In this document: in pieces, positions 25,900 to 34,900 of the stretch
Layout: the number at the start of each line of letters is the position of its first letter
Position numbering within the stretch: position 1 is the first letter of the stretch
Assembly (NCBI RefSeq): GCF_021405525.1
Contig: NZ_JAGQAG010000001.1
Span: 1,488,001-1,552,000 of the forward strand
DNA: 64,000 nucleotides
Reading direction: 5' to 3'
From: Ruegeria pomeroyi
GTDB taxonomy: Bacteria; Pseudomonadota; Alphaproteobacteria; Rhodobacterales; Rhodobacteraceae
Position numbers and translations under genes: made by a program
Notes under the pieces: generated by a model
What the model was told of the DNA's origin: nothing
The model's database searches: none
The model's input: only the letters and a program-made list of their open reading frames with translations

Positions 25900-27009
25900 A
25901 TGCAAGACAAGCAATTCATGAAGGAAATGCTCACCGAAAGCGCCCATGCCTATAAGGAAGGGCGCATGGATCGCCGCACCTTTCTGGCGCTTTGCGGTGC
26001 CTCGGGTATCGCCATGAACGCCGTGCTGGCGGGTGACGCGCAGGCGGCGGCCGACCATGTGGTGATGTGGAACTGGGGCGGTCAGTCGGTCGAATGCCAC
26101 GGCTCGGCCATTGGCGAGGCCTTTACCGCGGCCACCGGCAAGGGGGTGAAATTCGACACCTCCGGCCCACTCGAGGGCAAGATCAAGGAGATGGTGGACA
26201 GCGGCAACGTGACCGCCGATGTGGCCGATGCCGACCTGTTCAACGCGGTATCTCTTGGGCCGACCGGGCATCTGGAGCCGATCGACTATTCCATCGTCAG
26301 CAAGGACAAGACCCTGCCGGGCTATGCGCTGGAATTCGGGGTGTCGGTGATCCTGTATGGCTATGCCTTCGTCTATGACACCGAGGCCTATGGCGACAAT
26401 CCGCCCAAGGATTGGAAGGACTTCTTTGACACCGCCAATTTCCCGGGCACGCGGGCGCTGTACAAATGGGCCAACGGATCGCTCGAAGCGGCGCTGATGG
26501 CCGATGGCGTGGCGGGCGACGCGCTTTATCCGCTCGACATGGAGCGGGCGCTGAACAAGATCAAGTCGATCAAGGATGACAGCATCTATTGGGGCTCGGG
26601 CTCCGAAGTGCATTCGATGGTGGTCAACAGCGAGGTCACAATGGCCATCGTCTGGCAGAACCGCGGGCGCAACATGGAGAATGATACCGATGGCCGTTTC
26701 AAGCTGGTCAACAACCAGGCCATGGCCATGCCCGGCGCCTATATCGTGCCCAAGGGCAACCCGGCGGGCCGCGAGGCGGTGATGCAGTTCATCGCCACCG
26801 CGCAAGAGGTTCCCGCCCAGCTCAAGCTGCTCGACTGCCTTGGCATGACCCCGTCGAACCCGGCGGCCTTTGGTGAAATCCCCGAGGATCAGCAGCCCTA
26901 TGCCATCACCTCGGCGATGAACATCGACAAGATCGTCTATAACGACCCGACCTGGTGGGGCGAGAATGGCGGTGACGCGGTGAACGCCTTCCTTGAGGCG
27001 ATCAGCTAG
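25900..27009 (+). CDS. Spermidine/putrescine-type ABC transporter substrate-binding protein, Tat-exported
   Basis: PotD/PotF-family periplasmic protein, 369 aa. An unusual N-terminal extension of about 20 residues precedes a twin-arginine signal (MDRRTFLALCGASG, Arg25-Arg26), with cleavage likely after DAQA near residue 49. The mature protein starts with ADHVVMWNWGGQSVE. Several aromatic residues (MWNWGG, IYWGSG, DPTWWG) could form a cation-binding cage. Tat export means it folds in the cytoplasm before transport. A GC-rich hairpin follows the stop. The ligand is not known; a quaternary amine is suggested by context. Confidence 0.9.
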   Translation: MQDKQFMKEMLTESAHAYKEGRMDRRTFLALCGASGIAMNAVLAGDAQAAADHVVMWNWGGQSVECHGSAIGEAFTAATGKGVKFDTSGPLEGKIKEMVDSGNVTADVADADLFNAVSLGPTGHLEPIDYSIVSKDKTLPGYALEFGVSVILYGYAFVYDTEAYGDNPPKDWKDFFDTANFPGTRALYKWANGSLEAALMADGVAGDALYPLDMERALNKIKSIKDDSIYWGSGSEVHSMVVNSEVTMAIVWQNRGRNMENDTDGRFKLVNNQAMAMPGAYIVPKGNPAGREAVMQFIATAQEVPAQLKLLDCLGMTPSNPAAFGEIPEDQQPYAITSAMNIDKIVYNDPTWWGENGGDAVNAFLEAIS

Positions 27010-27019
27010 GACCCTGAGG

Positions 27020-27051
27020 CCGCGCCCGTCCCCAGTGACGGGCGGGCGCGG
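27020..27051 (+). terminator. Intercistronic GC-rich hairpin after the binding-protein gene
   Basis: A long GC stem (CCGCGCCC...GGGCGCGG, continuing through GTC/GAC with a 4-nt bulge) in the 59-bp gap between the binding-protein and first permease genes, without a T-run. It probably stabilises or partly terminates the transcript, favouring the upstream binding protein, as in the TAXI operon. Confidence 0.55.
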
Positions 27052-27068
27052 TCCTTCGGAACACGGAC

Positions 27069-27917
27069 ATGAACGCAGTGGCAAGACATATCCATCCCGG
27101 CTGGGCCATCATCGCGCCGCTTCTGGTGCTTGTGGTCGCGCTGTATCTCGGCCCGATCCTGAACATCATGTGGCTGAGCGTGACCGATCCCGAACCGGGG
27201 CTGGGCAACTATCGCAAGCTTTTCGAAGGCGACACGCTGTTGCGGATCGTCTGGACCACGCTGCGCATCTGCGTGATCACGACCGTGTTCAGCGTGACGC
27301 TGGGCTATTCCATTGCCTATGCGATGGTGCACTGCCACCAGCGGCAGAAGAATTACATGTTGACCCTGCTGCTGGTCTCGTTCTGGATCTCGATCCTGGT
27401 ACGGACCTTCTCCTGGCTGATGCTGCTGGGTCGCAACGGGTTGGTCAACAACACGCTTGAAACACTTGGCCTGATCTCGGCCCCCATCGCCTTCATGCGC
27501 AACGAGCTGGGGGTGCTGATCGGCATGGTGCATTACATGATCCCCTATGCGGTGCTGCCGCTGCTGGTCAGCATGCAATCGCTGGATAGCCGGGTCATGG
27601 ATGCCTCGCGCAACCTCGGCGCCAGCGGAAGCCAGACCTTCTGGCGCATCTACCTGCCCTTGACCCTGCCGGGTATCGTGGCCTCGACCTTGCTGGTCTT
27701 CATCCTCAGCCTCGGGTTTTACGTCACCCCGGCGGTGCTGGGCGGGGGCAAGGTGCTGATGGTGGCCGAATACATCTCGGTCCAGCTTCTCGTCACCCTG
27801 AAATGGGGCACGGCAGCGATGCTGGCGGCGCTGATGCTGGCCGGGGTTCTGGCCATGCTCTGGATCATGTCGCGCTTCATGAAGCTCAGCGCCGTCTTCG
27901 GGGGCAGCACGCGATGA
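27069..27917 (+). CDS. Spermidine/putrescine-type ABC transporter permease (PotB-like)
   Basis: Inner-membrane permease, 282 aa with six predicted hydrophobic segments. The ATPase-docking EAA loop is visible as VMDASRNLGASGSQTFWRIYLPLTLPG. It pairs with the second permease, whose ATG overlaps this stop by 4 nt (ATGA). Together they form the channel of the importer encoded with the BKACE gene. Confidence 0.9.
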   Translation: MNAVARHIHPGWAIIAPLLVLVVALYLGPILNIMWLSVTDPEPGLGNYRKLFEGDTLLRIVWTTLRICVITTVFSVTLGYSIAYAMVHCHQRQKNYMLTLLLVSFWISILVRTFSWLMLLGRNGLVNNTLETLGLISAPIAFMRNELGVLIGMVHYMIPYAVLPLLVSMQSLDSRVMDASRNLGASGSQTFWRIYLPLTLPGIVASTLLVFILSLGFYVTPAVLGGGKVLMVAEYISVQLLVTLKWGTAAMLAALMLAGVLAMLWIMSRFMKLSAVFGGSTR

Positions 27918-28711
27918 GACCTGGCCTGTTTTCGCTCTTCAACCGCGCCGGCGCCTGGGTGCTGCTGCTGTTCCTTGTGACACCGGCCCTGATCGCGATC
28001 CCGGTCTCGCTGACGCCCAAGCGGTTCCTGTCGATGCCCAAGGACGAGCTGTCATTGCGGCATTTCCAACACCTCTTCACCAGCGAGGAATGGCTGTCGA
28101 GTTTCTTCCAGAGCGGGGTCATTGCCTTGTCGACCTCGGTCCTGGCCACCTTTCTGGGGACGCTCTGCGCCATCGGCCTGTGGCGGGTTTCGTCCAAGTA
28201 CAGCGAGCTTGTGCGCGCCTTCCTGCTGTTGCCGCTGATCATTCCCCAGATCATCTCGGCCATGGCCTTTTACCGGCTCTGGATCCCGCTGGGCCTGCTG
28301 GATAGCTATCCCGGCCTGATCCTGGCCCATACGATCCTGGCTGCACCCATGGTCTTGATCACGGTCAGCGCCTCGCTCGCCACCTTTGACCCAAGGTTGG
28401 AACAGGCGTCAAAGAACCTCGGTGCGTCGAACTGGACAACCATGCGGCGGGTCATCCTGCCCTCGATCCGGCCCGGTGTCTTTGCAGGCGCGCTGTTTGC
28501 CTTCATCCTGAGCTGGGACGAGATCGTCGTGACGCTCTTCATCTCCAAGTTCAGCGTCTACACCCTGCCGCGCCGCATGTGGAACGGCATCCGCGAGAAC
28601 ACCGACCCGACCGTGGCCGCCGCGGCCGTGGTTCTGATCGCCATCACGATCATCGCCTTTGTCGTCTCGGCCATCCTGTCGCGGCGCAATGCAGGCGAGA
28701 GCCGAAGCTGA
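27914..28711 (+). CDS. Spermidine/putrescine-type ABC transporter permease (PotC-like)
   Basis: Inner-membrane permease, 265 aa from the overlapping ATG at 27914. The EAA-type loop is RLEQASKNLGASNWTTMRRVILPSIRPG, followed by FAFILSWDEIVVTLFIS, a typical PotC block. An alternative longer frame from 27803 would lie inside the upstream permease gene and is not credible. It completes the ATPase/SBP/permease set and is followed by the acyl-CoA dehydrogenase after 13 bp. Confidence 0.9.
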   Translation: MRPGLFSLFNRAGAWVLLLFLVTPALIAIPVSLTPKRFLSMPKDELSLRHFQHLFTSEEWLSSFFQSGVIALSTSVLATFLGTLCAIGLWRVSSKYSELVRAFLLLPLIIPQIISAMAFYRLWIPLGLLDSYPGLILAHTILAAPMVLITVSASLATFDPRLEQASKNLGASNWTTMRRVILPSIRPGVFAGALFAFILSWDEIVVTLFISKFSVYTLPRRMWNGIRENTDPTVAAAAVVLIAITIIAFVVSAILSRRNAGESRS

Positions 28712-28724
28712 GAAAGGTTCCGAC

Positions 28725-29885
28725 ATGAACATGGAAACCAGCCACGAACATGAATTGCTGACCGCCACGGTCCGCAAGTTCGTGGAAACCGAGATGATGC
28801 CGCACGAGGACGAGGTCGACCGCCTGGGCCATGTCCCCGAAGAGATCGGCCGCCAGATCGAGGCACGCGCGCACGAGCTTGGCCTGTTTGCCTGCAACCT
28901 GCCCGAAGAGGTCGGGGGCGGCGGTCTTGACCTGTCGGCGCAGCGCATCATCGAGCAGGAATTCGGCAAGACCACCCACGCCCTGCACAGCTGGGCCGCG
29001 CGCCCGACCGAGATCCTGCTGGCCTGCGAGGGAGAACAGCGCGAGAAATACCTGCTGCCCTGCGTGCGCGGCGAGAAACGCGAATTGTTCGGCCTGACCG
29101 AGCCCGACGCCGGGTCGGATGCGATGGGGATGAAATCCAACGCCCGCCGGGACGGCGACGACTGGATCCTGAACGGGTCCAAGCATTTCATCTCGGGCCC
29201 CTGCATGCCCGATTTCGCCATTGTCTTTGCTTCCACCGGTGCCGATGACACCCCGCGCGGTCCACGCAAGCGCGTCACCGCCTTTCTGGTCGATGTGGGC
29301 ACCCCCGGTTTTGTCTGCCGCGAAGGCACCAGATCGGTCAGCTATCGCGGCTACAAGACCTTCGAGCTGCATTTCGACAATGTCCGCCTTGGCCCGGGCC
29401 AGATCCTGGGCGAAGAGGGCAGGGGGTTCGAGATCGCCGGTCAATGGCTGGGGATGGGGCGCATCTGGGTCGGGGCGTCGTGTTGCGGCAAGGCCGAGCG
29501 CATTCTGGAGATGGCGACGGAATGGGCCGCCAATCGTCGCCAGTTCGGCCAGCCGATCGGTTCCTTTCAGGCCACCGGGTTCCGGCTGGCGGACGGGGCG
29601 ATGAACCTGCGCGCGGCCAACCTGATGGTGACGGATGCGGTTGCCCGTCACCAATCGGGCCGCATGGCCGATCAGGACGCGGCGATGGTCAAGGTCTTCT
29701 GCTCGGAAATGCTGGGCCGGATCGCAGATGACGCGGTGCAGATATTCGGCGGCATGGGGCTGATGGAGGAATTGCCGGTTCAGCGCCTGTGGCGCGACAG
29801 CCGGCTGGAACGGATCTGGGACGGCACCAGCGAGATCCAGCGCCATATCATCACCCGTTCGATGTTGAGGCCGCTTGGTGCATGA
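28725..29885 (+). CDS. Acyl-CoA dehydrogenase
   Basis: 386-aa FAD enzyme that introduces an alpha-beta double bond into an acyl-CoA. Family blocks are FGLTEPDAGSDAMGMKSNA (FAD/substrate), the central beta-domain, and CCGKAERILEMATEWAANRRQFGQPI in the C-terminal helices. The usual catalytic Glu of the (Y/W)EGTSE motif is Asp366 here (IWDGTSEIQR), so the base may be placed differently or the substrate may be bulky. The start at 28725 has a GAAAGG site; a second Met is two codons on. It is coupled by ATGA to the acyl-CoA synthetase. A broken paralogue fragment lies at 23634. Possible role: desaturation of a betainyl-CoA. Confidence 0.9.
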   Translation: MNMETSHEHELLTATVRKFVETEMMPHEDEVDRLGHVPEEIGRQIEARAHELGLFACNLPEEVGGGGLDLSAQRIIEQEFGKTTHALHSWAARPTEILLACEGEQREKYLLPCVRGEKRELFGLTEPDAGSDAMGMKSNARRDGDDWILNGSKHFISGPCMPDFAIVFASTGADDTPRGPRKRVTAFLVDVGTPGFVCREGTRSVSYRGYKTFELHFDNVRLGPGQILGEEGRGFEIAGQWLGMGRIWVGASCCGKAERILEMATEWAANRRQFGQPIGSFQATGFRLADGAMNLRAANLMVTDAVARHQSGRMADQDAAMVKVFCSEMLGRIADDAVQIFGGMGLMEELPVQRLWRDSRLERIWDGTSEIQRHIITRSMLRPLGA

Positions 29886-31975
29886 GACCGGCGCAGCGTG
29901 AGAATTTCCAACGCCTGCTGACCCCGCGCCATATCGCCTTTGTCGGCGGGCGCGATGCGGCGATTGCCATCCGCGAGGCGCGCAGGCGCGGCTTTGCCGG
30001 GCGGATGTGGGCGGTGAACCCCAGGCGCGACACGTTGGAAGGGGTGGCTTGTGTGCCGACCATCGCCGATCTGCCCGAGGCCCCCGATGCGGTCTATCTG
30101 GCCATTCCCGCCGCCGCCGTTACGGGCGCGCTGGGGCAATTGTCGGCGATGGGGGCGGGCGGTGTTGTCTGCTTTTCCGCCGGGTTCAAGGAAACCGGCG
30201 ATGCGGCCGCCGAACGGGCGCTGATCGCGGCGGCGGGCGAGATGGCGCTGATCGGGCCCAATTGTTACGGGCTGATCAACTATGTGGGCAATTCGGCGCT
30301 GTGGTCCTTTGAACATGGCGGCTGGTCGCCGGGATATGGTGCGGCGATCATCACCCAATCGGGCATGTTCTCGTCCGATATCACGATGAGCCAGCGCTCG
30401 CTGCCGATGGCCTATATGGTGTCGGCGGGCAATCAGGCGGTTCTGGGGCTTGAGGATTTTCTGGACGCTTTCGCAAGTGACCCGGCGGTGCGCGCCATCG
30501 GGCTGCATATCGAGGGCTTGCAGGATGTGGCCCGGTTCGAACGCGCCGCGCTGCGGGCGCTGGAACGCGGTGTGCCGGTGGTGGCGCTGAAATCCGGGAG
30601 CTCCCATATCGGGGCGGCGCTGACGATCAGCCATACCGGCTCGCTATCCGGGGCGAACGAGCTTTACGAGGCGCTCTTTGCCCGCTGCGGTGTGATCTCG
30701 GTCAGCAACCCGTCGCAGTTTCTGGAAACGCTCAAGCTCTTGTGCGTGACCGGCGCGCCGGGCGGTGCGCGGGTGGCGGGGTTCACTTGTTCAGGCGGCG
30801 GGGCCACGATGCTGGCCGATCACGCCGAAAAGATCGGGCTCAGCTTTCCGACTATTGAGGGCGCGGATCGCGGCGAACTGAAGGCCTTGCTGCCCGAGAT
30901 CGCCACCGTCTCGAACCCGCTGGACTATACGACGCCGATCTGGGGTCAGGCCGAACACACTTATCCGGTGTTTTCCCGGACGTTGACGGCAGTAGCGCCT
31001 GATTTCACCGTGCTGGTACAGGATTACCCCGCCACGGGGTTGGACGATTCCAAGGTATTCTACCTCAACGACGCCGGCGCCTTTGCCTGCGCTGCCTCGG
31101 AACAACAGGTGCCCGCCGCGATTCTGGCCACCATCCCCGAGAATATGGATTCCGACACCCGCCGGATGCTGATCGACCAGGGCGTCGCGCCGATGCAGGG
31201 CATTCACGAGGCTCTGAACGCGATCCGGGACGCGGCAGGTTGGAGCGCTGCGCGCGCGCGCATCCTGTCGGAGATGCCCGCGCCACTGTTGCGGCCCCTC
31301 GCCGAGGCTGCTCTGACGGGTTTGACCGAGGATACCGGCAAGGAGTGGCTTCGAACGGCAGGTATGCCCGTTCCTGCGGGTGGGGTCGTTCCCGCCCGAG
31401 AGGCCGCGCGCGCGGCGGCGAAGATCGGCTTTCCGGTCGCGCTCAAGATGATGAGTCAACATCTTGCCCACAAGACCGAGGCCGGGGCCGTTGCACTGAA
31501 CCTTGCTGACCCGGCCCAGTTGCAAACGGCGCTTACGCAAATGTCGAATGCGGTCGCCGCTTATGATGCCGATGCTGTCACCGACCGGTTCCTGGTCGAG
31601 GCGATGTCACCGCCGCCGCTGGCCGAACTGATCCTGACCCTGCGGCGCGACCCGCAATTCGGGCATGCGCTGGTACTTGGAAGCGGCGGTGTTCTGGTCG
31701 AGCTTCTGGGCGATGCGGTGACGCTGCTTCTGCCTTGCAGCGTCGCAGAGGTGAAGCGCGGGCTAGAGGGGCTGCGTCTTGCCCCGCTGCTCAGCGGATA
31801 CCGCGGCAGGCCCGCCGCCGATCTGGCGCAGGTCGCTGATGCCATTCACGCCCTGTCGCGCGCCTATCTGCAAGACTGCGCCAAGATCGCCGAGGTCGAG
31901 ATCAACCCGCTCTTTGTCTATCCTGACCGGGTGGTGGCCATCGACGTGCTGTTGCATCGCGTGGCCGGGGACTAG
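29882..31975 (+). CDS. ADP/NDP-forming acyl-CoA synthetase (fused alpha and beta domains)
   Basis: 697 aa. The order is CoA-binding Rossmann domain (about 15-135), succinyl-CoA-ligase-like domains (about 150-430) with the phospho-histidine His251 in ISHTGSLSG, and an ATP-grasp domain (about 480-697; GFPVALKMMSQHLAHKTEAGAV, VLGSGGVLVELLGD, EINPLFV). It makes acyl-CoA from acid, ATP and CoA with release of ADP and phosphate. Being coupled to the acyl-CoA dehydrogenase, it probably activates the imported acid for that enzyme. The ATGA overlap fixes the start. The acid substrate is unknown; gamma-butyrobetaine-like acids are one possibility. Confidence 0.88.
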   Translation: MRPAQRENFQRLLTPRHIAFVGGRDAAIAIREARRRGFAGRMWAVNPRRDTLEGVACVPTIADLPEAPDAVYLAIPAAAVTGALGQLSAMGAGGVVCFSAGFKETGDAAAERALIAAAGEMALIGPNCYGLINYVGNSALWSFEHGGWSPGYGAAIITQSGMFSSDITMSQRSLPMAYMVSAGNQAVLGLEDFLDAFASDPAVRAIGLHIEGLQDVARFERAALRALERGVPVVALKSGSSHIGAALTISHTGSLSGANELYEALFARCGVISVSNPSQFLETLKLLCVTGAPGGARVAGFTCSGGGATMLADHAEKIGLSFPTIEGADRGELKALLPEIATVSNPLDYTTPIWGQAEHTYPVFSRTLTAVAPDFTVLVQDYPATGLDDSKVFYLNDAGAFACAASEQQVPAAILATIPENMDSDTRRMLIDQGVAPMQGIHEALNAIRDAAGWSAARARILSEMPAPLLRPLAEAALTGLTEDTGKEWLRTAGMPVPAGGVVPAREAARAAAKIGFPVALKMMSQHLAHKTEAGAVALNLADPAQLQTALTQMSNAVAAYDADAVTDRFLVEAMSPPPLAELILTLRRDPQFGHALVLGSGGVLVELLGDAVTLLLPCSVAEVKRGLEGLRLAPLLSGYRGRPAADLAQVADAIHALSRAYLQDCAKIAEVEINPLFVYPDRVVAIDVLLHRVAGD

Positions 31976-31977
31976 CC

Positions 31978-33099
31978 ATGCGCATTCCAAACCCGGATCT
32001 GGCCGTCGATGACAGCAACAAGCAGCGCTGGAACAGGCCCGCCCACCGGCGCCACGGGTTTCACAACGCGCATCACCTGTTCCGGCGCACGCTGATGGTG
32101 CGGTCGCGCAATGTGCTGCAGTTGGTGCCGTCCCCGATCGACCTGCCGGCGGCCTTGCCGGAGCTGCGCGCGCTGTTGGCGCATCCGGCCTTTTCCGCCT
32201 TTTGCTGCTTGCGTGGCGACGCTCTGATCTTCGAGTCCGCAGCGGAGGATTTCAGCCCCGCCGCGCCGCATTCGATCCAGTCGGTGACCAAGCTGCATAT
32301 CCACCTGATCTTTGGTCGCCTGTTGGCGCAGGGACTGGTCTCGCTTGATGCGCCGGTTTCTGAATACCTGCCGGAGATCGGAAGCGGCTATGCGGATGCG
32401 CCGCTGGGGGCCCTGCTGGACATGGCGGTGCGCAACGATTTCTCCGAGGATTATTCTGACCCGCTATCGGATTGCTACACCGAGGAAATCGCGCTTGGCT
32501 GGCGGCTGCCGCCCGAAGGCGCGCCCGAGCCCAGCCTGGCCCAATTCGCCGCCGGGATCACCGGGTTCCGGCCCGGCCCGCCACCTGGGCTCGCCGAATA
32601 CAAGTCGGCCAATACCGATGTGCTGACCCTGATCGCGGCGGCGGTGTCACCGGTGCCGCTGGCCCGGATGGTCGAGGAAATCGCCGATGCGGCGGGATAT
32701 GAAGGCGCGTTCCACATCAGTCTCAGCCCCGAACACCTGCCCGCCTTTTCCGGGGGCGGCTGTCTGAGCGCCCGCGACCTGGCACGGTTCGGGCTGCTGT
32801 TTGCGGGGATTTCGGACGACGTGGCGTATCCGAACACCGGTTTCCTGCGCTATTGCTTGGAGCGTGCAGCGCCAAGCCTGGAACCGCCACGCGATTGGCT
32901 GCGGTACTCCGGCCATCTGATGACAAACGGGCGCTTGTTAGGTCATGCCGGTTATGGCGGGCAGTTCCTGCTCGTCGATACCGAAACAGGAACCTCCTGC
33001 GCGCTGCTCAGCGTTTTGGAAAACGATGCTGGCTATGATGTGAATTACATGTCGCAGGTAGCAGTTTGTGCGAAACATATTTGCGAGATTCTCGCTTGA
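31978..33099 (+). CDS. Beta-lactamase-fold serine hydrolase (6-aminohexanoate-dimer hydrolase/EstB-like)
   Basis: 373 aa, no signal peptide, so probably cytoplasmic. The class C-type nucleophile motif is Ser102-x-x-Lys105 (SVTK), the second motif lies in AEYKSANTD (about 206-214), and HAGYGG is a late HxG-type motif. It resembles amide and ester hydrolases of the NylB/EstB group rather than true beta-lactamases. It begins 2 bp after the CoA-ligase stop and is the last gene of the operon. It may release the pathway acid from an amide or ester conjugate before CoA activation; this is inference. Confidence 0.8.
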   Translation: MRIPNPDLAVDDSNKQRWNRPAHRRHGFHNAHHLFRRTLMVRSRNVLQLVPSPIDLPAALPELRALLAHPAFSAFCCLRGDALIFESAAEDFSPAAPHSIQSVTKLHIHLIFGRLLAQGLVSLDAPVSEYLPEIGSGYADAPLGALLDMAVRNDFSEDYSDPLSDCYTEEIALGWRLPPEGAPEPSLAQFAAGITGFRPGPPPGLAEYKSANTDVLTLIAAAVSPVPLARMVEEIADAAGYEGAFHISLSPEHLPAFSGGGCLSARDLARFGLLFAGISDDVAYPNTGFLRYCLERAAPSLEPPRDWLRYSGHLMTNGRLLGHAGYGGQFLLVDTETGTSCALLSVLENDAGYDVNYMSQVAVCAKHICEILA

Positions 33100-33190
33100 T
33101 CAAAGCAACCTTTGGGGGCAGCAACAAGAAGGTGTCAAAAGGGCAGCGACAAAGCTGACAAGCTTGAGACGGGCAGAACGGTCGCCTGGG

Positions 33191-34783
33191 CTACATTCCC
33201 AAAAGCATCCTGGCCGCCCGGCCCAACACCATCGGATCAAGATCGGTGCGTGCCACCGGCGGAGGGGTGTCCACGAGGCCGGTCAGCTGCGCAACCGCGG
33301 TCCGGGCCGATCGAACAGAGTATTCCACCGTAAAGACGCAGTCGCGGGGCAATTCACAATACTGCCCGATGATCGCGAAATTCCGCGCTCCGGGCGGGCG
33401 CACGTCGGGCCGGTCGCCGGAGTTGCGCGGCATGAACTGGCTGGTGATCAAGGGCATCCTGCAGGGCAGGATACGGGCCGTGGCGAACCAGCCTTTCTGT
33501 TCCTCGGACAGGTGCAGCTGACCGGAAAGCTCCTCGATGATTTCGGCTCCGGTGGCCTCCGACATGGGTTTTTTGACAAAGTCGCCGTTCCGGTCTCCCC
33601 GCAGCCCGTAGCCCCAGAAGACATAGGTTCCGTGTTCCTGCGCGCGGAAATGCGGCTGATGGAGCATCACAAGTGAAAGCGTCCAGCCCGAACCGGCAAA
33701 GGTCACAAGGCCACCGGTTCCCGTGCGGTTGTTAGTGAAATCCTCCATGAACTCGAAGAAAGCCGGACCATCCATAGTCACGGTAAAGGAGGTCCATGCG
33801 GTCTGGTTCGATTGGCCCAGGAACCTGTCTGGGTTTCCAAACCCGTCGTGTTCTCTCGCCAACTTCTGCCACAGGCTCCAGCTCGGTCCGGGATCTTTCC
33901 CGGAGCTCGGCGCGTGGTCGTTGGAGCCCAGAGTGGAGCCCTCTGTCATCGACCCGAGGGTCAGGTAAACATAACCACCGGACCCAACCGGTACCGTCTT
34001 TCCGTCGAGCAGAACAAGATTGGTGACCCGGCGATCTAGTTTGGTGCCCTTTATCACGACATCTGCGACATGTGCTCGGGTATTGACCTGCACCCCGCGG
34101 GCCTTCAGCCACGTCAGGATCGGAGCGATGATTGAATCATACTGGTTGTGGCGTGTCCGCAAGATCCCGGCGATCCGGGTAAAGCCGGGAAACAGATGGA
34201 TGAAACGTCGCAGATACCTCTGCATTTCGGTCAGCGAATGCCACGGCTGGAACGAGAACATCGTCGACCACATCAGCCAGAAATTGCTGTCGAAGAAACC
34301 GGGTTGAAACCAGTCCTGGATGGTTTTGCCGCCCAGACCGCGTTCGCTGTGCAAGAACAGCCTGTTGATGTCTACAATGTCACGTGCGGTCAGCGTCAGT
34401 TCGTACCGGTCCTCGGCCGGCCTGCCATCGCGCACCAGCCTGCAATTGGACGATCCCGGAACCATGCGGTTGAACGCAAGCAGATCCTCCTTGAGCGAGG
34501 TTGCCGGATCGTCGGCAAGAGGAATGCTGTCGAGAAGATCCAGCGTGCAGACGAACTGGTCTTCGAACATGCGACCGCCTCGAACCAGGTAACCGGTTTC
34601 GGCACTCCCCGATCCGTCAAGCGCCCCACCCGCTGTCTCCAGCGCTTCGTAGATATGGATGTCGTGACCGGCAACGCCCGCGTCGCGGCACAGATACACC
34701 GCCGTCGCCAGCCCCGCGATGCCGGCCCCTACGATATGATGTGTTTGCGCGTGCGTCGCCGTTGGCATGGCGTGACCTTTCAC
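33191..34783 (-). CDS. ohyA: Oleate hydratase (myosin-cross-reactive antigen family)
   Basis: 530-aa FAD protein that adds water to the cis-9 double bond of unsaturated fatty acids, giving 10-hydroxy acids. Visible are the FAD site HHIVGAGIAGLATAVYLCRDAG, the family motif LVRGGRMFEDQF (its Glu aligns with the catalytic Glu of OhyA), and long conserved stretches such as TMFSFQPWHSLTEMQRYLRRF and NFAIIGQYCELPRDCVFTVEYSVRSA. Family members are usually 560-650 aa, so this is a short form lacking the longest C-terminal part. In bacteria it detoxifies unsaturated fatty acids. It faces the P-type ATPase gene and converges on the hydrolase gene upstream. Confidence 0.9.
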   Translation of the reverse strand: MKGHAMPTATHAQTHHIVGAGIAGLATAVYLCRDAGVAGHDIHIYEALETAGGALDGSGSAETGYLVRGGRMFEDQFVCTLDLLDSIPLADDPATSLKEDLLAFNRMVPGSSNCRLVRDGRPAEDRYELTLTARDIVDINRLFLHSERGLGGKTIQDWFQPGFFDSNFWLMWSTMFSFQPWHSLTEMQRYLRRFIHLFPGFTRIAGILRTRHNQYDSIIAPILTWLKARGVQVNTRAHVADVVIKGTKLDRRVTNLVLLDGKTVPVGSGGYVYLTLGSMTEGSTLGSNDHAPSSGKDPGPSWSLWQKLAREHDGFGNPDRFLGQSNQTAWTSFTVTMDGPAFFEFMEDFTNNRTGTGGLVTFAGSGWTLSLVMLHQPHFRAQEHGTYVFWGYGLRGDRNGDFVKKPMSEATGAEIIEELSGQLHLSEEQKGWFATARILPCRMPLITSQFMPRNSGDRPDVRPPGARNFAIIGQYCELPRDCVFTVEYSVRSARTAVAQLTGLVDTPPPVARTDLDPMVLGRAARMLLGM

Positions 34784-34900
34784 CAGATTGTATCACAATT
34801 CTAGCATCTATAGATCATGGTGCCGACAGGCGTCTGGGACCCGGTCGAAAAATGTTTTGTTGGAGGCGGGCTTATCACTGCCTTCGGATCGCGAAAGCCC

